64,000 nucleotides of DNA from Streptomyces zaomyceticus (GCF_014656215.1 NZ_BNBZ01000012.1:1-64000); one strand, 5' to 3'. Positions 7,597 through 18,065 are shown, counted from the first letter of the stretch. The notes: generated from the letters alone by a model not told the origin. Program-made: numbers and translations.

Positions 7597-8886
7597 CTAG
7601 CCCCGGTGCGCCACCCGGAAGCGGATGCCCGCCGCCCGGAGCCGGTCGATGAGCGCGTCTCCCATCGCCGCCGCCGTCGTCACCTGTCCGGCCGTCTTCG
7701 GCAGCGGGTCGAAGGCGAGGCTGAGGGCCGACTCGGCGAGCATCTTCGCCGTCTCGTCGTACCCCGGGTCGCCGCCCGACACCTCGGTGAAGACCCGACG
7801 GCCACCGCCCTCGCCGACGAAGCGCACGGAGAACCAGCTGCGCGACCGGCGCTCTGCGGAGGGGCCCTCGCCCGCCCGATAGCGGTCCATCAACCAGGAG
7901 CGGACCGAGGGGAGTTGGGCCGCCGCCACGCCCACCCCGGCCGCCGTGGCGCCCCCGAGGGCCATCGGTAGCGTCTTCACGGAGGCGTAGTGCCGGTAGC
8001 GGAAGTCCGGTCCGTACCGGTCGAGGGCCGCGGCCGAGCGGGCCACGACCTGCGGGTCGAGCGTCGGCAGCGGCAGTGCCCACGTCCCCGTCTCCCGGCT
8101 GAACCGCGGTCCGCCCAGGGGTGCGCGAGCCCGTCGGCCCACCAATCGCGGCTCGTACAGGCGTCGTTCGCGCGCGGCCCGCAGGATCTCCCGCCCCCGG
8201 CCGAGCGCGGTCAGCGCGGACGCGAACGTGCCGCCGGAGAAGGCGGCCCCGGCCCGGACGAAGCCGTCCACCCGGAGCGGGACGTCCTCCGGGAGCTGCT
8301 GAACGGTGAAGTACACGCCCAGGTCGTGCGGGACGGAGTCGAAACCGCAGGCGTGCACGATCCGGGCGCCGGTCTCCCGGGCGCGCGCGTCGTGCCGCAC
8401 GTACGTCAGGTCGACGAACTCGGCCTCGCCGGTCAGGTCCAGGTAGTCCGTGCCGGCCTCCGCGCAGGCGCCGACGAGCCCGTCGCCGTACCAGACGTAG
8501 GGGCCGACCGTGGTCGCCACCACCCTGGTGGACTCGGCGAGTTCACGCAGTGAGCCGGGGTCCCCGGCGTCGGCGACGACGAGAGGCAGATCGGCGCAGT
8601 GCGGCCAGCGGGCGGTGAGCCGCTCGCGCAGGGCGGTGAGCCCGGCCGTGCTGCGTCCCGCGAGGGCCCAGCGGCACTCCGCCGGGGCGTGCTCGGCCAG
8701 ATAGGCGGCGGTGAGCTCGCCCACGATTCCGGTCGCCCCGAAGAGGACGACGTCGTAGGTCCGGGCCCCGCTCTCCGCCCGGGCCTCCCTGTCGCTCTCC
8801 GGCGCGCTCTCCCGTCCGGCCCCGGTGCGGCCGTCCGCCGTCCGTCCGGCCTCCGGCTCGCGCCCCACGCCCGCCCCTGTGTCCAT
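7597..8886 (-). CDS. saccharopine dehydrogenase-like NADP-binding reductase
   Basis: A protein of about 429 residues. After a low-complexity, charged N-terminal tail of about 45 residues it has a Rossmann fold starting TYDVVLFGATGIVG, then the saccharopine-dehydrogenase-like catalytic half (GPYVWYGDGLVGACAEAGTDY and HACGFDSVPHDLG are characteristic). Closest in type are the trans-acting enoyl reductases of actinobacteria, which work with polyketide or phthiocerol lipids, so a lipid-related reduction is plausible but unproven. The start is uncertain: ATG at 8886 follows AGGGG, ATG at 8898 is 12 bases upstream, and the variable tail gives no help. It is single, convergent with the VOC gene and divergent from the beta-oxidation block. 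Confidence 0.8.
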   Translation of the reverse strand: MDTGAGVGREPEAGRTADGRTGAGRESAPESDREARAESGARTYDVVLFGATGIVGELTAAYLAEHAPAECRWALAGRSTAGLTALRERLTARWPHCADLPLVVADAGDPGSLRELAESTRVVATTVGPYVWYGDGLVGACAEAGTDYLDLTGEAEFVDLTYVRHDARARETGARIVHACGFDSVPHDLGVYFTVQQLPEDVPLRVDGFVRAGAAFSGGTFASALTALGRGREILRAARERRLYEPRLVGRRARAPLGGPRFSRETGTWALPLPTLDPQVVARSAAALDRYGPDFRYRHYASVKTLPMALGGATAAGVGVAAAQLPSVRSWLMDRYRAGEGPSAERRSRSWFSVRFVGEGGGRRVFTEVSGGDPGYDETAKMLAESALSLAFDPLPKTAGQVTTAAAMGDALIDRLRAAGIRFRVAHRG

Positions 8887-9052
8887 CCAGCCCCTCATTT
8901 CGGCCGTGCCGCGCCGCCGTGCGCGGATCTTGTCGTCGGCGGAGGATAGCGGGTCCTCCGCCGTGCTCCGTTGTCGCCCTACCCCCGGTTACCCCACTCA
9001 CGCCCCGCCGGGAATTTCCAAGCGCTTGCTCGGCCGGGGGGCTTGTGCCGAG

Positions 9053-9066
9053 TGGAACACGTTCCT
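9053..9066. promoter_or_regulatory. KstR-like palindrome upstream of the CoA-transferase operon
   Basis: TGGAACACGTTCCT has 5-bp perfect arms GGAAC/GTTCC around AC. It resembles the TnnAACnnGTTnnA operator of KstR-type TetR repressors of sterol and lipid catabolism in mycobacteria, except for the last base. It lies 49 bases before the start codon. A separate perfect palindrome CAAGCGCTTG is at 9019-9028. The assignment is inference. Confidence 0.4.
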
Positions 9067-9114
9067 AGCATCTCCGGTGTTACATCATTGGTGTCATACA
9101 CGCCTGGGGGCTCG

Positions 9115-10272
9115 ATGAGCACGACGCACAGCGCCGGGAACGGCCCGCTCACCGGAGTACGCGTGGTCGAACTCGCCGGCATCGGACCCGGCCCCTTCGC
9201 CGCGATGCTCCTCGCCGACCTCGGCGCCGACGTCGTCCGTGTCGACCGCCCCGGCGGCCCCGGTCTAGGCATCGACCCGGCGCGCGACCTCACCAACCGC
9301 AACAAGCGCTCCGTCCTCGTCGACCTCAAGGCCGAGGACGGCCCCGCGACCGTCCTCGACCTCGTCGCCCGCGCCGACATCCTGATCGAGGGCTACCGGC
9401 CCGGCGTCGCCGAACGCCTCGGCGTCGGCCCCGACGCCTGCCTCGCCCGCAATCCGCGCCTCGTGTACGGACGGATGACCGGCTGGGGCCAGGACGGACC
9501 GCTCGCCACCACCGCCGGACACGACATCGGCTACATCGCCGTCACCGGCGCCCTCGGCATGATCGGTCCCGACCCGGACGGCCCGCCCACCGTCCCCGCC
9601 AACCTCGTCGGCGACTACGCGGGCGGCTCCCTCTACCTCGTCATCGGCGTCCTCGCCGCCCTCCAGCACGCCCGCGCGCACGGCGAGGGCCAGGTCGTCG
9701 ACGCCGCGATCGTCGACGGCACCGCCCACCTCACCACCATGATCCACGGCATGCTCGCGGCCGGCGGCTGGCAGGACCGCCGGGGCGTCAACCTCCTCGA
9801 CGGCGGCTGCCCCTTCTACGGCGTCTACGAGACCTCCGACGGCGGCCACATGGCGGTCGGTGCCCTGGAAGAGCGGTTCTACGCCGAGTTCGTCCGCCTC
9901 CTCGGCGTCGAGGAGACCGCCCCCGCCCGCCGCGACCTCGCCCGCTGGCCCGAACTCCGCGAGGCCGTCGCCGACCGCTTCCGGAGCCGTACCCGCGAGG
10001 AGTGGACCGCCGTCTTCGAGGGCAGCGACGCCTGCGTCGCCCCCGTCCTCTCCCTGCGCGAAGCCCCGTCCCACCCCCATCTCGCCGCCCGCGCCACCTT
10101 CACCGAGCACGGCGGAATCGCCCAGCCCGCCCCCGCACCCCGCTTCTCCGTCACCCCCGGCACTCTCCGGACGGGCCCCGCCCTGCCCGGTGCCGACACC
10201 GCCGAGGTCGCCCGCGACTGGGCCGTACCCGCGCTCGGCAGCCCGACCCAGACCCAGGAGACCGAAGCATGA
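9115..10272 (+). CDS. family III CoA-transferase / alpha-methylacyl-CoA racemase-like
   Basis: A 385-residue CaiB/BaiF-family protein. Members move CoA between acids or racemise 2-methylacyl-CoA. The N-terminal block GVRVVELAGIGPGPFAAMLLADLGADV is typical of the racemase branch, as are RNKRS, the GHDIGYIAVTG segment carrying the His-Asp region, and the GVYETSDGG block. Placement before an acyl-CoA dehydrogenase fits handling of methyl-branched acyl-CoAs, where 2R must be converted to 2S before dehydrogenation. That is inference; transferase activity is possible. The ATG at 9115 follows GGGGG. It overlaps the next gene by 4 bases (ATGA), so the two are translationally coupled. Confidence 0.88.
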   Translation: MSTTHSAGNGPLTGVRVVELAGIGPGPFAAMLLADLGADVVRVDRPGGPGLGIDPARDLTNRNKRSVLVDLKAEDGPATVLDLVARADILIEGYRPGVAERLGVGPDACLARNPRLVYGRMTGWGQDGPLATTAGHDIGYIAVTGALGMIGPDPDGPPTVPANLVGDYAGGSLYLVIGVLAALQHARAHGEGQVVDAAIVDGTAHLTTMIHGMLAAGGWQDRRGVNLLDGGCPFYGVYETSDGGHMAVGALEERFYAEFVRLLGVEETAPARRDLARWPELREAVADRFRSRTREEWTAVFEGSDACVAPVLSLREAPSHPHLAARATFTEHGGIAQPAPAPRFSVTPGTLRTGPALPGADTAEVARDWAVPALGSPTQTQETEA

Positions 10273-11411
10273 AGCGCCAGCTCTACACCGCCGACCACGA
10301 GGCTTTCCGGGCCACCGTCCGCACCTTCCTCGACAAGGAGGTGCTGCCGCACTACGCGCAGTGGGAGAAGGACGGCATCGTCGCCCGCGAGGCCTGGCTC
10401 GCCGCCGGACGCCAGGGGCTGCTCGGCCTCGCCGTCGACGAGGAGTACGGAGGCGGCGGCAACCCCGACTTCCGCTACGGGGCCGTCCTCGCCGAGGAGT
10501 TCACCCGGGCCGGCGCCCCCGGACTCGCCATCGGCCTGCACAACGACATCATCGGCCCGTACCTCACCTCGCTCGGCACCGAGGAGCAGAAGCGGCGCTG
10601 GCTGCCCGGCTTCTGCTCCGGCGAGCTCGTCACCGCCATCGCCATGACGGAGCCCGGCGCCGGTTCGGACCTCCAGGGCATCCGTACGACCGCCGAGGAC
10701 CACGGCGACCACTGGATCCTCAACGGATCCAAGACCTTCATCTCCAACGGCATCCTCGCCGACCTGGTGATCGTCGTCGCCCGCACCACCCCCGAGGGCG
10801 GCGCGCACGGCCTCTCGCTCCTCGTCGTCGAGCGCGGTGCCGAGGGCTTCGAGCGCGGCCGCAACCTCGACAAGATCGGCCAGAAGTCCCAGGACACCGC
10901 CGAACTCTTCTTCAAGGACGTCCGCGTCCCCAAGGAGAACCTGCTCGGCGAGCTCAACGGCGCCTTCCTGCACCTCATGACCAACCTCGCGCAGGAGCGC
11001 CTCGCCATCGCCGTCGCCGGCATCGCGGGCGCCGAGCACCTCCTGGAGATCACCACCCGGTACGTGAAGGAGCGCGAGGCCTTCGGGCGTCCCCTCGCCC
11101 GGCTCCAGCACATCCGCTTCGAGATCGCGGAGATGGCCACCGAGTGCGCCGTCACACGGACCTTCGTCGACCGCTGCATCACCGAGCACACCGAGGGCGG
11201 CCTCGACGCCGTCCACGCCTCCATGGCCAAGTGGTGGGCGACCGAACTCCAGAAGCGCGTCGCCGACCGCTGTCTGCAACTGCACGGCGGTTACGGCTAC
11301 ATGAGCGAATTCCCGGTCGCCCGCGCCTACACCGACGGCCGGATCCAGACCATCTACGGCGGGACCACCGAGATCATGAAGGAGATCATCGGCCGTTCCC
11401 TCCTCGGCTGA
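10269..11411 (+). CDS. acyl-CoA dehydrogenase
   Basis: A 380-residue FAD-dependent acyl-CoA dehydrogenase, performing the first oxidation of beta-oxidation and passing electrons to ETF. Signatures seen: AIAMTEPGAGSDLQGIRTTA in the middle beta-domain (FAD/substrate binding), the C-terminal CLQLHGGYGYMSEFPVARAY, and YGGTTEIMKEII. The usual catalytic-base position is within the YGGTTEIMKEII helix (TTE). The start overlaps the CoA-transferase stop. The thiolase gene follows after 52 bases, so one transcript is likely for four genes. Chain-length or branched specificity cannot be told. Confidence 0.92.
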   Translation: MKRQLYTADHEAFRATVRTFLDKEVLPHYAQWEKDGIVAREAWLAAGRQGLLGLAVDEEYGGGGNPDFRYGAVLAEEFTRAGAPGLAIGLHNDIIGPYLTSLGTEEQKRRWLPGFCSGELVTAIAMTEPGAGSDLQGIRTTAEDHGDHWILNGSKTFISNGILADLVIVVARTTPEGGAHGLSLLVVERGAEGFERGRNLDKIGQKSQDTAELFFKDVRVPKENLLGELNGAFLHLMTNLAQERLAIAVAGIAGAEHLLEITTRYVKEREAFGRPLARLQHIRFEIAEMATECAVTRTFVDRCITEHTEGGLDAVHASMAKWWATELQKRVADRCLQLHGGYGYMSEFPVARAYTDGRIQTIYGGTTEIMKEIIGRSLLG

Positions 11412-11463
11412 CCACCGGCCCCTCCCGCCGCTCCCCACCCTCATCCCTCGCGAAAGGCTTCCC

Positions 11464-12678
<1,215 letters not shown>

Positions 12679-12725
12679 CCGTCCCGTCCGAACCCCTCTT
12701 CACGGATCCACGGAGAAGCAGAGAC

Positions 12726-14897
12726 ATGAGCGAGAGCACCACCATCCGCTGGGAGCAGGACGCGACCGGGATCGTCACCCTCGTCCTCGACGACCCGAAC
12801 CAGTCCGCCAACACCATGAACCAGGCCTTCCGGGCCTCGATCCTCGCGATCGCCGACCGTGTGGAGGCCGAGAAGGACTCCATCCGCGGCATCATCTACA
12901 CCTCCGCGAAGAAGACCTTCTTCGCCGGCGGCGACCTCAAGGACATGGTCCAGGCGGGCCCCGAGCACGCCGAGGACATCTTCCGCGGCGCGCTGGAGAT
13001 GAAGAGCGCGCTGCGCCGCATCGAGACCGTCGGCAAGCCCGTCGTCGCCGCCATCAACGGCGCCGCGCTGGGCGGCGGCTACGAGATCGCCCTCGCCTCC
13101 CACCACCGCGTCGCCCTCGACGCCCCCGGTTCCAAGATCGGCCTGCCCGAGGTCACCCTCGGTCTGCTGCCGGGCGGCGGCGGCATCACCCGTACCGTCC
13201 GTCTCATGGGCATCACCGACGCCCTGCTCAAGGTGCTCCTCCAGGGCACCCAGTACGCCCCGAAGCGCGCCCTCGACAGCGGCCTCGTGCACGAGGTGGC
13301 CGCCACCCCCGAGGAGATGATGGCCAAGGCCATCGCCTTCATCGACGGACACCCCGAGTCCCGGCAGCCCTGGGACGTCCCGGGCTACCGCATCCCCGGC
13401 GGCACCCCGTCGAACCCGAAGTTCGCCGCCAACCTGCCGGCCTTCCCGGCCAATCTGCGCAAGCAGCTGGGCGGTGCGCCCTACCCGGCGCCGCGCGCCA
13501 TCATGGCCGCCGCGGTGGAGGGCTCCCAGGTCGACTTCGAGACCGCCGCCACCATCGAGAGCCGCTACTTCACCGAGCTGGTCACCGGGCAGACCGCGAA
13601 GAACATGATCCAGGCGTTCTTCTTCGATCTCCAGGCCGTCAACTCCGGCGCCAGCCGCCCCAAGGGCATCGAGGCCCGCCCGGTCCGCAAGGTCGCCGTC
13701 CTCGGCGCGGGCATGATGGGCGCCGGCATCGCGTACTCCTGCGCCCGCGCCGGCATCGAGGTCGTCCTCAAGGACGTCACCGCCGAGTCCGCCGCGAAGG
13801 GCAAGGCGTACTCCGAGGCGCTCTGCGCCAAGGCGGTCAAGCGCGGCCGGACGACCCAGGAGAAGGCCGAGGCGCTCCTCGCCCGGATCACCCCGACCTC
13901 CGACGTCCAGGACCTGGCCGGCTGCGACGCCGTCATCGAGGCGGTCTTCGAGGACACCGCGCTCAAGCACAAGGTCTTCCAGGAGATCCAGGCCGTCGTC
14001 GAGCCCGACGCGCTGCTCTGCTCCAACACCTCGACCCTGCCGATCTCCGTCCTCGCCGAGGGAGTGGAGCGCCAGAGCGACTTCATCGGTCTGCACTTCT
14101 TCTCGCCCGTCGACAAGATGCCGCTCGTCGAGATCATCAAGGGCGAGCGGACCGGCGACGAGGCACTCGCCCGCGCCTTCGACCTGGTCCGGCAGATCAA
14201 CAAGACGCCGATCGTCGTCAACGACTCGCGCGGCTTCTTCACCTCCCGGGTGATCGGCCACTTCATCAACGAGGGTGTCGCCATGGTCGGCGAGGGCATC
14301 GAGCCCGCCTCCGTCGAGCAGGCCGCCGCCCAGGCCGGATACCCCGCCAAGGTCCTCTCCCTGATGGACGAGCTGACCCTGACGCTGCCCCGCAAGATCC
14401 GCAACGAGACGAAGCGCGCGATCGAGGAGGCCGGCGGCACCTGGGTCAGCCACCCGGGCGAGGCCGTCATCGACCGCATGGTCGACGAGTTCGGGCGGCC
14501 CGGCCGCAGCGGCGGCGCGGGCTTCTACGAGTACGGCGAGGACGGCGGGCGCGGCAAGCTCTGGCCCGGACTGCGCGAGCACTTCACCAGGCCCGGGCAC
14601 GAGATCCCGTTCCGCGACATGCAGGAGCGGATGCTCTTCGCCGAGGCCCTGGACACCGTGCGGCTCCTGGAGGAAGGCGTCCTGACCTCGGTCGCCGACG
14701 CCAACATCGGCTCCATCATGGGCATCGGCTTCCCGGCCTGGACGGGCGGTGTGCTCCAGTACGTCAACGGCTACGAGGGCGGTGTCGCCGGCTTCGTCGC
14801 CCGCTCCCGCGAGCTGGCGGAGACCTACGGCGAGCGCTTCACCCCGCCCGCCCTCCTGGTGGAGAAGGCCGAGCGGGGCGAGGTCTTCACCGACTGA
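12726..14897 (+). CDS. fadB: 3-hydroxyacyl-CoA dehydrogenase / enoyl-CoA hydratase (FadB type)
   Basis: A 723-residue multifunctional beta-oxidation protein. The N-terminal crotonase domain (residues about 1-190) has FFAGGDLKDMV as oxyanion loop and INGAALGGGYEIALASHHRVA. A linker and the NAD-binding domain follow, starting KVAVLGAGMMGAGIAYSCARAGIEV near residue 320. The 3-hydroxyacyl-CoA dehydrogenase catalytic block has SNTSTLPI, FIGLHFFSPVDKMPLVEII with the catalytic His, and the C-terminal helical repeats. Length agrees with bacterial FadB/FadJ. ATG at 12726 follows GGAGAAG. It ends the operon; a strong hairpin follows at 14918-14941. Confidence 0.95.
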   Translation: MSESTTIRWEQDATGIVTLVLDDPNQSANTMNQAFRASILAIADRVEAEKDSIRGIIYTSAKKTFFAGGDLKDMVQAGPEHAEDIFRGALEMKSALRRIETVGKPVVAAINGAALGGGYEIALASHHRVALDAPGSKIGLPEVTLGLLPGGGGITRTVRLMGITDALLKVLLQGTQYAPKRALDSGLVHEVAATPEEMMAKAIAFIDGHPESRQPWDVPGYRIPGGTPSNPKFAANLPAFPANLRKQLGGAPYPAPRAIMAAAVEGSQVDFETAATIESRYFTELVTGQTAKNMIQAFFFDLQAVNSGASRPKGIEARPVRKVAVLGAGMMGAGIAYSCARAGIEVVLKDVTAESAAKGKAYSEALCAKAVKRGRTTQEKAEALLARITPTSDVQDLAGCDAVIEAVFEDTALKHKVFQEIQAVVEPDALLCSNTSTLPISVLAEGVERQSDFIGLHFFSPVDKMPLVEIIKGERTGDEALARAFDLVRQINKTPIVVNDSRGFFTSRVIGHFINEGVAMVGEGIEPASVEQAAAQAGYPAKVLSLMDELTLTLPRKIRNETKRAIEEAGGTWVSHPGEAVIDRMVDEFGRPGRSGGAGFYEYGEDGGRGKLWPGLREHFTRPGHEIPFRDMQERMLFAEALDTVRLLEEGVLTSVADANIGSIMGIGFPAWTGGVLQYVNGYEGGVAGFVARSRELAETYGERFTPPALLVEKAERGEVFTD

Positions 14898-14917
14898 CGG
14901 GCGCCCGCCGAAGCACA

Positions 14918-14941
14918 CGGCCGGTCCGCACGGACCGGCCG
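14918..14941. terminator. bidirectional terminator after fadB
   Basis: CGGCCGGTCCG and CGGACCGGCCG form an 11-bp perfect stem with a two-base loop between the convergent fadB and MerR genes. There is no T-run, as usual in Streptomyces. Confidence 0.7.
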
Positions 14942-14945
14942 ACCG

Positions 14946-15683
14946 TCACGGCGCCCGGAAGGCCGTCCTCAGCTCCTCGCTCAGCGAGCGCTGGAAGGCC
15001 GTGAGGAGGGCCTGGACCACCATCGGCTGCATGTGCGCCGAGAGCGACCTCATCGCGCTCAGGTGGTCCGGGTCCTCACCGCTCTCCCGGTACGGGCTCC
15101 ACACCTCGTCCCGGAAGAGCCGCGACAGCTCCTGGGCGGCGGCGCGCGCGTGCTCCAGAAGCACGGTGCGTGAGGCGAGGATGGTCTCGTGCTCGATGGG
15201 CACGTCCAGCAGCTCGACACCGAGCCGCAGCAGGGCCCCGTCCAGCCGGAAGGTGTCCTCCTCGGCGGTCCGGTCGAGCACCCCCATCGCCGCCAGCCGG
15301 TCCACGTCCCGCTCGGTCAGCGTCCGGCCGGCCCGCCGCTCCAGCTCGCGGCGGGTGATGGACTCGGCCGACTCGGGGGCCCAGGAGGCCACCAGGGCGC
15401 GGTGGATCGCCAGGTCCTGCGCGCTGAGGTCGGGCGGCAGCTGCTCCAGGTAGCGCTCGATCGCGGCCAGGGTCATGCCCTGCCGCCGGAGCTCCTCGAT
15501 GAGCGCGAGCCGCGACAGATGCCCCGGCCCGTAGTGCCCGACCCGGCGCGCCCCGATGACGGGCGGCGGGAGGAGCCCCCGCGTCCCGTAGAACCGCACG
15601 GTCCGCACCGTGACCCCGGCCCGCGCGGCCAGCTCGTCGACGGTGTAGCTGGGTCCGCTCTCCCCGTCACTCCCGACGTCCAT
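14946..15683 (-). CDS. MerR family transcriptional regulator
   Basis: A 245-residue regulator. The N-terminal MerR winged helix is clear: YTVDELAARAGVTVRTVRFYGTRGLLPPP, then the wing with GHYGPGHLSRLALIEELRRQGMTLAAIERYLEQLP. The remainder (about 165 residues) is a helical effector/dimer domain without the cysteines of metal sensors, so a small-molecule or acyl-CoA ligand is more likely. ATG at 15683 starts just before the winged helix; the frame is open to an ATG at 15755, but the extra part is low-complexity. It is convergent with fadB, so control of the beta-oxidation genes is a reasonable guess from position only. A possible operator is at 15735-15747. Confidence 0.85.
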   Translation of the reverse strand: MDVGSDGESGPSYTVDELAARAGVTVRTVRFYGTRGLLPPPVIGARRVGHYGPGHLSRLALIEELRRQGMTLAAIERYLEQLPPDLSAQDLAIHRALVASWAPESAESITRRELERRAGRTLTERDVDRLAAMGVLDRTAEEDTFRLDGALLRLGVELLDVPIEHETILASRTVLLEHARAAAQELSRLFRDEVWSPYRESGEDPDHLSAMRSLSAHMQPMVVQALLTAFQRSLSEELRTAFRAP

Positions 15684-15734
15684 CCGAGCCGCCCCGCTTC
15701 CGTTGCCGGCGACCCGCCGGTCCGGGTCACTTGA

Positions 15735-15747
15735 ACAGTATTGCTGT
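15735..15747. promoter_or_regulatory. MerR-type inverted repeat in a divergent promoter region
   Basis: ACAG and CTGT flank TATTG (ACAGTATTGCTGT), between the divergent MerR and macro-domain genes. Dyads of this kind between widely spaced promoter elements are typical MerR sites. Autoregulation is inferred. Confidence 0.45.
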
Positions 15748-15797
15748 CTCACCACCTGTGTAAAAGACTGATGCCGTTGTCAGTGGGAGGCCGTAGC

Positions 15798-16289
15798 GTG
15801 ATCGTCATGAAGGGGATCACCTACGTCCGGGGGGACGCGACCGCGCCGCAGGCCAAGGGCGTCAAGATCGTCGCGCATGTCTGCAACGATCTCGGGGGCT
15901 GGGGCAAGGGCTTCGTCCTGGCGGTCTCCCGCCGCTGGAGCGAGCCGGAGGCGGCCTACCGGCGCTGGCACCGCGAGCGCGCGGGGAACGATTTCGGCCT
16001 CGGCGCCGCGCAGTTCGTCCAGGTCGAGCCGTACGTCTGGGTGGCCAATCTGATCGGCCAGCGGGGGATGCGCACCGGGCGCAGCAGCGGCGTGCCCGTG
16101 CGGTACGAGGCGATCGACGCCGCGCTCGGGCTGCTCGCCGACAGGGCGGCCGAGCTGGGGGCGTCCGTGCACATGCCGCGCATCGGCTGCGGCCTCGCGG
16201 GCGGCTCCTGGGCGCGGGTCGAGCCGCTGGTGCTCCGGCGGCTGGTGGAGCGGGGGATACCGGTCACCGTGTACGACTTCGGCGCGTAA
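15798..16289 (+). CDS. macro-domain protein (Poa1p-like ADP-ribose hydrolase family)
   Basis: About 163 residues comprising a single macro domain, a module that binds ADP-ribose and in this Poa1p-like branch may remove phosphate or ADP-ribosyl groups. Family features: GDATAPQAKGVKIVAHVCNDLGGWGKGFVLAVSRRW at the ligand-binding N-terminus, VANLIGQ, and the MPRIGCGLAGGSW glycine loop. GGGAGG sits 8 bases before a GTG at 15798 but 17 before the ATG at 15807, so the GTG is preferred. It is divergent from the MerR gene and alone. The cellular target is unknown. Confidence 0.85.
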   Translation: MIVMKGITYVRGDATAPQAKGVKIVAHVCNDLGGWGKGFVLAVSRRWSEPEAAYRRWHRERAGNDFGLGAAQFVQVEPYVWVANLIGQRGMRTGRSSGVPVRYEAIDAALGLLADRAAELGASVHMPRIGCGLAGGSWARVEPLVLRRLVERGIPVTVYDFGA

Positions 16290-16382
16290 GGGGCGGGGAG
16301 GCGGGGGGCGGTGGGGGAGTCGGGGCTCGGGGGCTAGAGTCTGCGGCTGTTCGAACTGGGGGAACGGGAACAGGGGAGTCAG

Positions 16383-16892
16383 ATGTACACGCAACTCAGG
16401 GAGACGGCCGCCGAATTGGCCGGAGTCCTGTGGCGGGAGCACACCGTCTACCGCGAGCGGGGCGGCGGTGTGGTGATCCGGGGCGAGCACGTGGGCCGCT
16501 GGATAAGTCTCGGTCCGACCGGGGGCAAGGACCAGGCGCTGCTGCGCGCGGGCCGACTGCTCGACGGGGGGACCACCGCCCCGGCCCGTACCGAGGTGAT
16601 CGTGGACCTGACCGCCGGGACGGCGGAGCTCGCGGCGGTCTGCCGGAGCCTGCTCGCGGATGTCGCCGCGATGGCCGAGCCGGCTCCGGCCCCGTCGGGA
16701 CGGGCCGGGCGGGCGAGCCGCGCGGGCACGTCCGGGAAGCGGGAGAAGCCGGACCGGGCGGCGCGTGCCGCCCGGTCCGGCCGGCCCCGGAAGGCGCGGC
16801 ACACGAGTCCGGGTTCCTTCGTCGTGCTGCTCTGTGTCGCCGGGGTCCTCGGTGTCTGGCTCTACAGCGTCTTCGGCGGCTACGGGTACTGA
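16383..16892 (+). CDS. hypothetical tail-anchored membrane protein
   Basis: 169 residues, family not recognised. The N-terminal half (1-100) is a compact mixed domain with no cysteine-rich or catalytic motif. A basic, Arg/Lys/Ala-rich disordered linker (about 100-145) leads to one C-terminal transmembrane helix (FVVLLCVAGVLGVWLYSVF) and a GGYGY tail, so it probably sits in the membrane with its N-terminus inside. A promoter-like TAGAGT lies about 45 bases upstream. It faces a convergent sphingomyelinase gene with 22 bases between. Confidence 0.65.
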   Translation: MYTQLRETAAELAGVLWREHTVYRERGGGVVIRGEHVGRWISLGPTGGKDQALLRAGRLLDGGTTAPARTEVIVDLTAGTAELAAVCRSLLADVAAMAEPAPAPSGRAGRASRAGTSGKREKPDRAARAARSGRPRKARHTSPGSFVVLLCVAGVLGVWLYSVFGGYGY

Positions 16893-16914
16893 TCCGCGCC
16901 CGCCGCCGCTCCGG

Positions 16915-17907
16915 TCAGAAGCCGGTGACGGGGTAGTGGTCGGAGAGGTTCTCGTAGGTGTACGTGGTGCCCCAGCTGGAGACCGACCACGGGGCGCTCC
17001 GCTCCAGGACCACGTGGTTGGTCCAGCCGGCGGGGCGGGCGTGCCCGGCGCGGTGGAGGACGTAGTCGAGGTCCTCGCGGGGGTCGTCCGGGTAGCGCTC
17101 GGAGGCGATCGAGTTCAGGTCGGTGTCGAAGGAGTACGGGTGGCCGGTGCGGGCGTCGGCCCCCACCAGGCCCGCGTCGGCGAGCATCGTGGCGTACTCG
17201 GGCGTGTGGGAGTCGACGTTCATGTCACCGGCGACGATCACCTGCTCGTTCGCCGGGATGTTCTTGGCGTCGAGGAAGGCGTCGAGCGCCTTGAACTGGC
17301 GGCTGCGCATCTGCGCCGCCTCGCCGGCCGAGCAGCCCGGGTCGGTGGACTGGGCGTGGGTGCCGAGGACGTGGACCCGGCTGCCGTTGACGTCGAGCAC
17401 GGTGTAGGCGAAGCCCTTGTTCGACCACCAGTCGGCGCCGCAGGCGTCCTTGTAGACGTACTGCTCCTTGCGGACGATCGGCCACTTGCTCAGGATCGTC
17501 ACGCCGCCGTCCTCGGGCGTGGTCGCGGAGTAGGACCCACCGGTGGCGTCCCAGCCGCTCTTGCTGCGGCCCACGACCGGGGTCTGGTGCGGGTACTGCC
17601 CGGCGGCGTTCGCCTTGAGGGCGTCCGAGGCGGAGTTGTCGAAGGCCTCCTGGACGACGACGACGTCCTGCCCCTGGAAGAAGGAGGCGGCGGGGATCGC
17701 CTTGGCCCGGTGGTCCTGGCCCCAGTTCGGGTAGAGCGTCTTGGAGAAGAGGAAGGCGTTGTACGTGAGCACCTTCAGCCGCGGGGCCTCGGCGGCGGTC
17801 GTGGCGGGGGCGGCGGTCGCGCCCGGTGCGGTCGCCGCCAGGGTGGCGGCGGCGAGCGCGAGCGAGAGGGCGGCGCCGGGGGCGCGGCGGAGCGCGGCGA
17901 ACGACAC
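16915..17907 (-). CDS. secreted sphingomyelinase C-like phosphodiesterase
   Basis: A 330-residue exported member of the endonuclease/exonuclease/phosphatase fold, most like bacterial neutral sphingomyelinase C, which splits sphingomyelin to ceramide and phosphocholine. Motifs in order: LKVLTYNAF, VVVVQEAFDN (metal-binding Glu), LGTHAQSTDPGCS, VIVAGDMNVDS, and the terminal NLSDHYPVTGF (catalytic Asp-His). A signal peptide ends near ATA-APA. I place the start at GTG 17907 because GGGAG lies five bases upstream inside the codons of the alternative ATG (17919), which itself has no ribosome binding site. Other phospholipid substrates remain possible. Confidence 0.88.
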   Translation of the reverse strand: MSFAALRRAPGAALSLALAAATLAATAPGATAAPATTAAEAPRLKVLTYNAFLFSKTLYPNWGQDHRAKAIPAASFFQGQDVVVVQEAFDNSASDALKANAAGQYPHQTPVVGRSKSGWDATGGSYSATTPEDGGVTILSKWPIVRKEQYVYKDACGADWWSNKGFAYTVLDVNGSRVHVLGTHAQSTDPGCSAGEAAQMRSRQFKALDAFLDAKNIPANEQVIVAGDMNVDSHTPEYATMLADAGLVGADARTGHPYSFDTDLNSIASERYPDDPREDLDYVLHRAGHARPAGWTNHVVLERSAPWSVSSWGTTYTYENLSDHYPVTGF

Positions 17908-18065
17908 GGGAACTCCCATGAGGGTGTGGGGGGTTGAGCTGGCGCCGCACATACAACCAGCCGGAGTTACCTTCCGGTAGCCTCTGGGTGCCGGGAATCT
18001 TGCGTGCCCCGCACGAGCGCGCCAACTCTCATCGCAGTGCCTGATTTGTCCCTATTTGAGCCAGG

